Part shown: positions 42,478-49,307 of the stretch, piece after piece
How the letters are laid out: each line of letters starts with the position of its first letter
Position numbering within the stretch: position 1 is the first letter of the stretch
Assembly (NCBI GenBank): GCA_009777845.1
Contig: WRLD01000001.1
Location: forward strand, 1-64,000
Source of the DNA: Defluviitaleaceae bacterium
GTDB lineage: Bacteria; Bacillota; Clostridia; Lachnospirales; WQUN01
Reading direction: 5' to 3'
Length of the DNA stretch: 64,000 nucleotides
Made by a program: the position numbers and the translations under genes
The notes under the pieces: generated by a model
The model's database searches: none
Seen by the model: only the letters and a program-made list of their open reading frames with translations
Told to the model about the DNA's origin: nothing

Positions 42478-43608
42478 CTACCCCTCCCGATAACCCTCCC
42501 GAAACCCCCTCAAAACCTCATTCAGCACCCCTTGATACTCCCTCGTACGCCCAAGTGCCTTTTTGATACGCGCGTTTTCTAATCGAACCATGTTATCGTC
42601 GGGCGAAAGCGCGAGTGCCTTTTGTATGGCTATTTCGGCGCGGTTTGCGGCGTAGTCTTGGCGAAGCAACGCCGCGAGCCTTGTGTACAATTCGGCGGTA
42701 GGCTCGGGCGCAGTGTGTACAGCAAAATTCAGCGAGGTGATAGCACGCGAGGTATCGCCCCACGCGGCGTAAATTTCCGCTTCCTTGGTATAGTATTCCG
42801 CAGTACGTTCCATTTTATTTAACACTAAAAGCGCCTTTTCATATTGACGCATATTGATATGAACGTCGGCGGCCTTGCAGATATAATACGCCTCGGGGCT
42901 TGCTTCGATGGCTCGCTCGAAGTACCGCAACGCCGTGGGGTAGTCCTTTTGGTAAAAGGAAATTAGCCCTGTAAAAAAGGCGATGTCGGGGTGGCTCGGG
43001 TCGCGCGCGTTGGCTTTTTTTATGCCCTTGGCGGCCTTATTGTACTCGCCGCACAAAATAGCGGCTTCGATATAATTCAGCAGAATGGTAAAATTAGCCG
43101 ATTCCAATAAAAGCGCGCGAGTAAGACACGAAAGGGCTTCCCGAGCGGAATACAAGCGCATGTATTGTATCGCCAAATTGTTCAGCAAAGCGGCGTTTTC
43201 GTTGTATTCCAAGGCACGCTTATATAGGGGGATTGCCTTTTTGCACTCCCCCTTGTTCGCGAAAAAGTCGGCGCGTTCCTTTAGCTGTTCCCATTCGCGG
43301 CGGCGTTCCCATTTGTCCAGCTCCGCGTTAAGCGCGGACAGCTCATCTTGGTCGAAGTAGCTTATAAGGCTAACAAGCCCCATTATTTTCAGCGGCTTTT
43401 GCAGCCCTTTCATTTTTGCCGCAAGGTACGAAAGCCCGATTTCCGCCGTCCACGCAATCATTCCGTCGCAGAGTATGTCGTCCAGACATTCGCGCCAGTT
43501 GTGATAAACGTAATAAAGCAGCTCCTCGAACGTGTAAACGCGCGTTCCCGTGGTTCTAAACGTGTACGGCGGGTTTTCCTGCTGTGAAACGCAAAGCTGG
43601 AGGTTCAC
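42478..43608 (-). CDS. TPR-repeat protein
   Basis: The 376-residue soluble protein has an N-terminal helical domain (YTFEELLYYVYHNWRECLDD) resembling a clostridial surface- or division-associated scaffold I cannot name. At least five TPR-like units follow from ~110 (KKAIPLYKRALEYNENAALL, PTALRYFERAIEASPEAYY). It starts with GTG at 43608, overlapping the proA stop as GTGA, so it is coupled to proA. A protein-binding role is expected; the partner is unknown. Confidence 0.75.
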   Translation of the reverse strand: MNLQLCVSQQENPPYTFRTTGTRVYTFEELLYYVYHNWRECLDDILCDGMIAWTAEIGLSYLAAKMKGLQKPLKIMGLVSLISYFDQDELSALNAELDKWERRREWEQLKERADFFANKGECKKAIPLYKRALEYNENAALLNNLAIQYMRLYSAREALSCLTRALLLESANFTILLNYIEAAILCGEYNKAAKGIKKANARDPSHPDIAFFTGLISFYQKDYPTALRYFERAIEASPEAYYICKAADVHINMRQYEKALLVLNKMERTAEYYTKEAEIYAAWGDTSRAITSLNFAVHTAPEPTAELYTRLAALLRQDYAANRAEIAIQKALALSPDDNMVRLENARIKKALGRTREYQGVLNEVLRGFREGYREG

Positions 43609-44834
43609 CGTATTTGACCTGTTCCCATGCCAAAGAATTTAGTGGTCGTGAGTGCTTTTAAGCCCATAGGCCCGCGGGCGTGCAGCTTTTGCGTGCTTAT
43701 GCCGATTTCCGCGCCTAGCCCAAATTCCTCGCCGTCCGTAAAGCGTGAGGATGCGTTCACGAAAACGGCGGCAGAGTCGATTAGCTCTATAAATTCGTGG
43801 GCGGCGGCGTAGCTTTCTGTCAAAATAACGTCCGTGTGTCCCGACGAATACGCGCTGATATGCTCTACGGCGGCATCAAAGCCGTCCACCATTTTCACGC
43901 CAATCACCATGTCCAAAAATTCGGTGTGCCAGTCGTCCTCCGCGGCAGGCTTTGCGTTAGCGAAAATGTCGCAAACGGCTTCATCGCCGCGAATTTCCAC
44001 GCCTGCGTCGTGCAGGGCTTGGCATATTTCCTTCGCAAAGCCCTCATGCTTGCGGTGAATTAGTAGCTTTTCGCAAGCGTTGCATACGCTTGGACGTTGG
44101 GTTTTCGCGTTAAGAATAAGCGGTACGGCCTTTTGTAAATCCGCGCTTTCGTCTACATATATATGGCAATTGCCCGTCCCTGTTTCGATTATGGGAACGG
44201 TGCTGTTTTCTACCGCGGTTTTAATCAGCCCTGCGTTGCCGCGAGGAATTAGCATGTCGATATATTTGTTTAGCCGCATGAAGTCGCGCGCCGTTTCGCG
44301 TGATGTGTCGGTTATAAGCTGTACCATTTCGGGCGGGTGTCCTAGCTCGCTTATGGCTTCCTGTAAAATTTTTACCAGCGCGGTGTTGGAGTTAATCGCC
44401 TCGGAGGAACCACGCAAAACACAGGCGTTGCCAGCCTTAAAGCATAGCCCGAACGAGTCGGTCGTTACGTTCGGCCGCGCTTCGTAAATCATGCCGATTA
44501 CGCCTATAGCGACGCGCTTTTCGCCGATTTTTAAGCCGTTTGGCAGTGTTTTTACATAAAGCGTTTCGCCCGTGGGGTCGTCCAGCCGCGCCACCTTACG
44601 CAAGCCCTCCGCCATGCCCCTTATCCGCGCCTCGTTAAGCAACAGGCGGTCGTTAAACGCCGCGCGCGCAGGGTCTGCCGCCGCCATGTCCCTTGCGTTG
44701 GCGGTTAGTATTTCTTGGGTTGAGGCTTCTAGCTTTGTTGCACATGCGGCTAGGACTTCGTTTTTTTGGTTATTGGAAAGCCTGCGGACATAGGTCGAGG
44801 CTTTTTTGGCTTGTATGCCTATGGTCTGTAGCAT
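43605..44834 (-). CDS. proA: Gamma-glutamyl phosphate reductase
   Basis: The 409-residue enzyme makes glutamate-5-semialdehyde in proline synthesis, using NADPH. Family parts: RVAIGVIGMIYEARPNVT, IPRGNAGLIKTAVENSTVP and the catalytic cysteine in QRPSVCNACEKLL, plus the C-terminal SSRFTDGEEFGLGAEIGIST. The length is normal and the ATG is preceded by AGGAGG. ProB, its usual partner, is not in the neighbourhood; a TPR gene follows instead. Confidence 0.96.
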   Translation of the reverse strand: MLQTIGIQAKKASTYVRRLSNNQKNEVLAACATKLEASTQEILTANARDMAAADPARAAFNDRLLLNEARIRGMAEGLRKVARLDDPTGETLYVKTLPNGLKIGEKRVAIGVIGMIYEARPNVTTDSFGLCFKAGNACVLRGSSEAINSNTALVKILQEAISELGHPPEMVQLITDTSRETARDFMRLNKYIDMLIPRGNAGLIKTAVENSTVPIIETGTGNCHIYVDESADLQKAVPLILNAKTQRPSVCNACEKLLIHRKHEGFAKEICQALHDAGVEIRGDEAVCDIFANAKPAAEDDWHTEFLDMVIGVKMVDGFDAAVEHISAYSSGHTDVILTESYAAAHEFIELIDSAAVFVNASSRFTDGEEFGLGAEIGISTQKLHARGPMGLKALTTTKFFGMGTGQIR

Positions 44835-44948
44835 TTTTGTACCTCCTAGTGGGTTTATAAACGTACGAATGGCAAAATTTGTTGGGTTTTTAAAACCGAA
44901 TCCGTGGGGTCTTTAAAACCGAATTTGCGGGCTCTTTAAAACCGTCTT

Positions 44949-45061
44949 TGTAGGGGACGGATTTATCCGTCCCGAGGCTACTTCGTTTTTCGTTAATGGA
45001 CGTTGCCTGCCCCGAATTGACGAACGTGCGTACCTCGGGACGGATAAATCCGTCCCCTACA
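44949..45061. repeat. Family B palindromic repeat
   Basis: A compact 113-base copy: TGTAGGGGACGGATTTATCC at the left, GGATAAATCCGTCCCCTACA at the right and a core GTTAATGGACGTTGCCTGCC. Flanking AAAACCGAATCCG segments are also duplicated around it. Confidence 0.88.
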
Positions 45062-45070
45062 GAAAGACTA

Positions 45071-45203
45071 TTAAACACGGATTTAACGGATTTACACGGA
45101 TTATGCGGATTACACGGATTACGCGGATTGGCTCGTGGAAAAATCCACGAAAATCCGATAAGCCCGATAAAATCCGCGTAAATCCGTTAAATCCGCGTTT
45201 AAT
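45071..45203. repeat. Family A repeat
   Basis: A complete inverted copy (AACACGGATTTAACGG to AATCCGTTAAATCCGCG) with GGCTCGTGGAAAAATCC in the middle, sandwiched between two family B copies. Confidence 0.88.
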
Positions 45204-45233
45204 CGCCTTTTAAAACCGAATCCGCAGGGTCTT

Positions 45234-45346
45234 TGTAGGGGACGGATTTATCCGTCCCGAGGTTGCCTCGCTCTGCGTTAATGGACGTTGCTCGCCCCGA
45301 ATTGACGAACGTGCATACCTCGGGACGGATAAATCCGTCCCCTACA
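45234..45346. repeat. Family B palindromic repeat
   Basis: A second 113-base copy, 285 bases from 44949, nearly identical including the core TTAATGGACGTTGCTCGCC. The A-B-A-B order in 44949-45512 suggests that a composite unit was duplicated. Confidence 0.88.
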
Positions 45347-45355
45347 AAAAGACTA

Positions 45356-45512
45356 TTCGGATTTAACGGATTTACGCGGATTTTATCGGACGTATCGGAA
45401 TTATCGGATTTTCGTGAATTTTACAACGAGCCAATCCGCACAATCCGTGAAAATCCGTTAAATCCGTGTGAAGCCCTTGAATCCCTTAAATCCGCATAAA
45501 TCCGTGTTTAAT
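45356..45512. repeat. Family A repeat
   Basis: An inverted copy with a TATCGGACGTATCGGAATT centre. It carries the TGAAGCCCTTGAATCCCTTA segment also found in the in-gene copy at 25651-25938. Confidence 0.85.
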
Positions 45513-45563
45513 TTACATATTCCAACCTCGTGCGTTTTTCATGTAATCTAAGTATATTCCTCA

Positions 45564-45592
45564 TTGAAAAAATGTCAAATTAGTGGTATTGT
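45564..45592 (+). promoter_or_regulatory. Likely promoter of the double-glycine peptide operon
   Basis: TTGAAA (45564-45569), a 17-base spacer and TATTGT (45587-45592) precede the AAGGAGA ribosome site of the peptide gene. Confidence 0.5.
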
Positions 45593-45630
45593 TTTTAGTG
45601 CGTAATCTTTTCTATAAGGAGAACACAAAC

Positions 45631-45918
45631 ATGGAACACCCAAAACACCAACTCACCGAACAAGAGCTAGACGCTATATCAGGCGGCGCAACCAAGGACA
45701 GATATGACAGAAACGAATGTTATTCAAAGGGCTTCCGCACAAATGCTTGTATGCGAAATGTAATCGTCTTTGCTAATTGGTGCGACCATTTTAGGCAGGA
45801 AATGCTAGAGAAAGGCGCGCAGGGGACTAGGCTTGTTCGCCGCAGCTGCTATTTTAACTGCTTTGAACCCTTCACCACATGGACAGAGTATCAAAACTCG
45901 ATGGAAAAACTTAATTAG
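45631..45918 (+). CDS. Peptide precursor with double-glycine leader
   Basis: The 95-residue product starts MEHPKHQLTEQELDAISGG, a typical double-glycine leader as recognised by peptidase-containing ABC exporters. The ~76-residue core has five cysteines (NECYSK, TNACMR, NWCDHF, RSCYFNCF) and many charged residues, so it is not a standard small bacteriocin. The ATG has AAGGAGA 8-9 bases upstream. No exporter, modification enzyme or immunity gene is visible; the next gene, 17 bases on, encodes a membrane protein with a zinc-finger region. Role as bacteriocin, signal or disulfide-rich effector is open. Confidence 0.7.
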   Translation: MEHPKHQLTEQELDAISGGATKDRYDRNECYSKGFRTNACMRNVIVFANWCDHFRQEMLEKGAQGTRLVRRSCYFNCFEPFTTWTEYQNSMEKLN

Positions 45919-45935
45919 AAAGGTAGGCAAGCCCT

Positions 45936-46589
45936 ATGGACGAGGATAATAACAACACGCCCACACAAGGCAACGAAACAGTACCCCTAAGCATTGCATA
46001 CACAATTTTCGGCATACTTGCTGTATTGATTGTATGCTCGTTTGTTTTTGCAGGTTATAGTATTGTTAAGTTTGCGAACCGTCATTCTGGCGCGGTTTTG
46101 GACATGGGAAAGGTTATGGTCTATGCGGAAGCAGATGCGCCCTTTGACGAAACCGAAGCGGAGCTTGGCGAGCTAGAAGAATCCGAGCTTTTACAAGAGG
46201 GGAGCCAAGGGGAAAACCAAGGAGAGCAATCTCAAACAGGGGAATTTTCGGGCGAGCTTTCACAGGAATTGGAAAACATTCTGCTTTCGGAAGAACCTAC
46301 GGAAGCACCCGAGGAAGAACCCGAACCAACTCCGCGCCGCGTTCCTCGTCCTACCCCCGCGCCAGAACCCGAGCTTGTTCCGTGCCGTACATGTAACGCA
46401 ACAGGGCTTGTTGTTTGCGTTTCCTGCAACGGAGTGGGCGGCGGTCGCGGCGTGCCGCAAAACGCGAGCTTCCCATATGAGGTCGCGCCAGTGAGCGACG
46501 TGTGGTGGTGTACAATTTGTAACGCTACTGCGAGGACAGCTTGTCGCGCTTGCGGCGGTAGCGGCTCGGTCTTGGAGCGTGTAGAATAG
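45936..46589 (+). CDS. Membrane protein with DnaJ-type CxxC zinc-finger region
   Basis: The 217-residue protein has one membrane segment (~20-45), an acidic Glu/Gln-rich middle, a Pro/Arg linker and a C-terminal region with four CxxC pairs: CRTCNATG, CVSCNGVG, CTICNATA, CRACGGSG. These match the zinc-binding repeats of DnaJ, which hold unfolded cysteine-rich clients. The orientation (short N-terminal tail inside) would place the zinc region outside. Following directly after a cysteine-rich double-glycine peptide, it may assist that peptide; this is inference. Its stop overlaps the trmB GTG by one base. Confidence 0.7.
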   Translation: MDEDNNNTPTQGNETVPLSIAYTIFGILAVLIVCSFVFAGYSIVKFANRHSGAVLDMGKVMVYAEADAPFDETEAELGELEESELLQEGSQGENQGEQSQTGEFSGELSQELENILLSEEPTEAPEEEPEPTPRRVPRPTPAPEPELVPCRTCNATGLVVCVSCNGVGGGRGVPQNASFPYEVAPVSDVWWCTICNATARTACRACGGSGSVLERVE

Positions 46590-47221
46590 TGCGTACACGA
46601 AAAAAGAAATGGGCGGCGGGCGAGCTGGAAAACAATCCGCGTATTTTGCGTAACGAGAGCGAATACGCAGGGAGATTGACGGAAATAGTCGGCGAAGGTA
46701 AGCCCTTGCACCTAGAAATAGGCTGCGGCAAGGGGCGTTTTATTATCGAAACATCGCGGCGTAACCCCGATATTAACTATGTGGCGGTCGAGCGTGACGA
46801 AACGATTTTGGCGACGGCGGCGCGGCGCGCGGAGGAAAATGGCGCGGGCGCGGTTGTTTTTATTGCGGCGGACATTAACGACGGCTTGCAGTTTATCAAC
46901 AGCGGCGAGGTGTCGCGCCTGTATATAAATTTCTGCGACCCGTGGTCGCGTAAAAAAAAGTGGGCAAAGCGAAGGCTTACCCACGATACTTTTTTACAAA
47001 TTTACGAAAAGCTACAAATCCCCGAGATTTTCTTTAAAACAGACAACCGCATACTCTTTGAGGCTTCCTTGGAGAGCCTTAGCCGCAGGGGCTGGCTGTT
47101 GGAAAATATATCCTTAGACCTGCACGCTTCCAACATGCCCGACAATATTATGACCGAATACGAAGAAAAATTTTCGGCGCATGGGCCTATTTATCGGTTG
47201 GAAGCGCGTATGCCGCGTTAA
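46589..47221 (+). CDS. trmB: tRNA (guanine-N7-)-methyltransferase
   Basis: A 210-residue SAM-dependent enzyme that makes m7G46 in tRNA. Signatures are LEIGCGKGRFI for SAM, YVAVERDETIL, and INFCDPWSRKKKWAKRRLTH, the family's PDPWP-K-RH-KRR segment. It starts with GTG at 46589 overlapping the stop of the zinc-finger gene, so it is the last gene of that transcript. The length is normal. Confidence 0.95.
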   Translation: MRTRKKKWAAGELENNPRILRNESEYAGRLTEIVGEGKPLHLEIGCGKGRFIIETSRRNPDINYVAVERDETILATAARRAEENGAGAVVFIAADINDGLQFINSGEVSRLYINFCDPWSRKKKWAKRRLTHDTFLQIYEKLQIPEIFFKTDNRILFEASLESLSRRGWLLENISLDLHASNMPDNIMTEYEEKFSAHGPIYRLEARMPR

Positions 47222-47230
47222 AGTCAACAG

Positions 47231-47325
47231 ATTAACACGGATTTGGCGGATTCACGCAGATTTACACGGATTTTTGCACGAACGAATCCGCGTAAGTCCG
47301 TGTAAATCCGCTAAATCCGCGTTTG
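47231..47325. repeat. Family A repeat, short copy
   Basis: AACACGGATTTGGCGG to AAATCCGCTAAATCCGCG in an inverted arrangement with a TTTGCACGAACG centre, after the trmB stop. Confidence 0.82.
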
Positions 47326-47454
47326 CTTTAACCGTTCGTGCGTTTGCCGCGTGTGGCGGTTTAGCTTAAACGGCTAAAAGCACGTATGCCGCATTAAATG
47401 AATAGGATATAGCATGACTACCTAAAGCTATTTAAGCTAAAAAGGAGAAAAGCC

Positions 47455-47628
47455 ATGTCGTATATTCGCCTACGCAACAGACTGTTGCAAGCCTTTTATC
47501 GCCCATTTTCGGCACAGCGTAAGGGGCTTTTTTCGTTGCCCTCAGAAACGCTGTCCATTTTTGACGAGCTAGACAAAAGGATTGAGGAAAATATTTCCCC
47601 GCTGTTTTCGGAGCTTTTTGGGGGCTAG
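47455..47628 (+). CDS. 57-residue unrecognised peptide with strong ribosome site
   Basis: ATG at 47455 follows AAAAAGGAGAAAAGCC, one of the best ribosome sites in the window, and opens a 57-codon frame beginning MSYIRLRNRLLQAFYRPFSA and ending FSELFGG. The N-terminal half is basic and amphipathic, the C-terminal half acidic and helical. I recognise no family. Its stop overlaps the end of the convergent FMN-binding-like gene by four bases. The amino-acid composition and clean start favour a real gene. Confidence 0.65.
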   Translation: MSYIRLRNRLLQAFYRPFSAQRKGLFSLPSETLSIFDELDKRIEENISPLFSELFGG

Positions 47629-48065
47629 TGTTCCCCTGCATACATTTCCGTATGCGCAAGCTCCAACGCAGAGCGTACCGCTTCCTGCAAAATCGCAGTG
47701 GTTACTGGGTAATCTGTGCTAGGGTTGATGTGCGCGGACTGGTGCTGTAGTATTTCCTGTGCCAAATCCTGCATTTGCGGCTCGAAAAGCGGATAAAACA
47801 CGCGCTGTGTTTCTGCCATGTCGCTCATGTAAATGGACAGGATTTCATTCTCGCTTACGGTTACGCGAATGTGCAACGGCTCGCCGTTAAGAATAATCGA
47901 CGATGAGTATGTACCCGGGTTGTACCGCGCCGCGCTGCTGCCGCCCGACCCTCCGCTAAGCATAAGCACTAGCCCTGCCACTAGCAGGGTAAGCCCAGCC
48001 AGCACTATTACCCCGAACTTAATCATGTCTTTCTTGTGTAAAACAAAAATTCTTGCGCCGCCCAT
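47625..48065 (-). CDS. FMN-binding-like membrane-anchored protein
   Basis: The 146-residue protein has a membrane anchor (~14-36), then YNPGTYSSSIILNGEPLHIR and a tail NPSTDYPVTTAILQEAVRSALE. This layout fits the FMN_bind family, in which a Thr near the end carries covalent FMN in RnfG/NqrC relatives. The usual SGAT(S/T) site is replaced by YPVTT, so FMN attachment is uncertain. Two ATGs lie 6 bases apart; GAGAGG is better spaced for the second, at 48065. It probably faces outward. Confidence 0.6.
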   Translation of the reverse strand: MGGARIFVLHKKDMIKFGVIVLAGLTLLVAGLVLMLSGGSGGSSAARYNPGTYSSSIILNGEPLHIRVTVSENEILSIYMSDMAETQRVFYPLFEPQMQDLAQEILQHQSAHINPSTDYPVTTAILQEAVRSALELAHTEMYAGEH

Positions 48066-48223
48066 ATTCATATCCTCTCAAACATTCTCAAGAAAGTGTA
48101 TGATAAAGGGCTTCAAGATATTACACATATGATGTGTTATTGATTCGACGATTATTGTTGTATTTACAATGTACCTATGATACACTACTATGTATATACA
48201 ATAAAGTGAAATGGGGCTTTAGC

Positions 48224-48529
48224 ATGTCAACAGTAGTAAACGTGCGAGTAGATGAGAACGTAAAGCGTGATGTTGAAAATCTTTTCGACAATTTGGGAAT
48301 GAACGTAAGCACCGCCGTTAATATGTTTTTTAAGCAATGCCTAGCAGAGGACGGCATACCCTTTCAGCCAAGAATAAAAAAACCCGACCCACACATGCAG
48401 GCGAGAAAGCAGCTTAAAGCAGTATTCGAGGAAATGCAGGCACAATCAGCAATAAACGGTACGGACGATATGTCGCTAGACGAGATAAATGCCATAATTA
48501 AAGAGTGTCGGCAAGAAGCCTATCGGTAA
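48224..48529 (+). CDS. RelB/DinJ-family antitoxin, no toxin beside it
   Basis: The 101-residue protein has the ribbon-helix-helix N-terminus STVVNVRVDENVKRDVENLF, then MNVSTAVNMFFKQCLAEDGIPF and a C-terminal acidic arm that would wrap a toxin (MSLDEINAIIKECRQEA). The start at 48224 matches the family. A RelE/YafQ toxin would be expected directly downstream, but the opposite-strand DUF5721 gene overlaps its end instead. The toxin has been lost or lies elsewhere. The gene overlaps its convergent neighbour by 32 bases. Confidence 0.85.
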   Translation: MSTVVNVRVDENVKRDVENLFDNLGMNVSTAVNMFFKQCLAEDGIPFQPRIKKPDPHMQARKQLKAVFEEMQAQSAINGTDDMSLDEINAIIKECRQEAYR

Positions 48530-48929
48530 CAGCTATCCCTGCCGTTTGGAAAAACTGGCGTATGAAGCTATCCCATAGCGGATTCATGGCTTTGTCGAGA
48601 ATAAACTCCTTTTGTGCGGTGGCGGTGGTTAGTGTAACGCCGTCATTTTCGTATACTAGATTCAAAAAAAGCGCGGCGGCGTTGGGGTGTATTTCCTCTG
48701 CGTTGGGGTGCGAAAATATTATTTTTATTTGCGTGGGCTTTGGGCATAGCTTTATTATTTCGTATACTAGGGGGCGTGTTTTTGCCCATTCGGCGTTTGC
48801 GTCGAGCGTTATCCGCGGCGCGGTGGCTATTTCCACCGTGCGTACATCAAGGCTGTCAAACAAATTTTCTTTCAATAGCCGCGACATAAAGCCCTTTGTT
48901 TGCGTTTTTTCAATTTCCAGTGCCAACAT
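48498..48929 (-). CDS. DUF5721-family protein
   Basis: The 143-residue soluble protein has the pattern MLALEIEKTQTKGFMSRLL, then FDSLDVRTVEIATAPRITLDA and a C-terminal WDSFIRQFFQTAGI. This fits the DUF5721 family of Lachnospiraceae and relatives; function unknown. The ATG at 48929 follows AAGGGTG. It is convergent with and overlaps the RelB-like gene. It is included as a taxonomic hint toward Clostridia. Confidence 0.7.
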   Translation of the reverse strand: MLALEIEKTQTKGFMSRLLKENLFDSLDVRTVEIATAPRITLDANAEWAKTRPLVYEIIKLCPKPTQIKIIFSHPNAEEIHPNAAALFLNLVYENDGVTLTTATAQKEFILDKAMNPLWDSFIRQFFQTAGIAVTDRLLADTL

Positions 48930-49046
48930 ATTTTTATCACCCTTGCACATTTTTTTACAAGCCTCATATTATGCAATTAGAAGTGTACAAGGGTGTGACA
49001 ACACACCATGCAAATCTTCTGATTTATATATAAGGAGGTATAACAA

Positions 49047-49307
49047 ATGGGAGAATCAAAACAATGTCTTGTGGATAGTATGATAAGACATATCGGTCAA
49101 ACTGTCACTATTTTTACAACAAGCGGAGGCCTTTCCGGCAACGGCTTTAGCGGCGTTTTGCTTACGGCTGACTGTGGCTGTATCCGTCTGCTTGCAGACA
49201 TTGGCGCACCGCCTGCTTGTGTGGGCGGTAACAAACTCCTATGTCGGCTGCCCCGCCACCCTTGCCCTTTTTCAAGCGAACAAATCTCGCCTGCCCGAAT
49301 GTTTTAA
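49047..49307 (+). pseudogene. Host gene interrupted by the serine-recombinase element
   Basis: ATG at 49047 has a perfect AAGGAGG upstream. The first ~57 residues, from MGESKQCLVDSMIRHIGQTV through SGNGFSGVLLTADCGCIRLL to GAPPACVGGN, resemble a small clostridial protein family whose members continue with a further cysteine/glycine region and a conserved C-terminus. After about 49220 the frame only reads antisense to the recombinase end and then stops. I infer that the element integrated near 49220 and that the 3' half of the gene is at the other element end, not found in the window. Confidence 0.55.

Noticed and set aside
41420-42566. Open frames on the plus strand over the CPBP gene
   Set aside because: They mirror the CPBP protease and its family C repeats; the protease has clear catalytic motifs on the minus strand.
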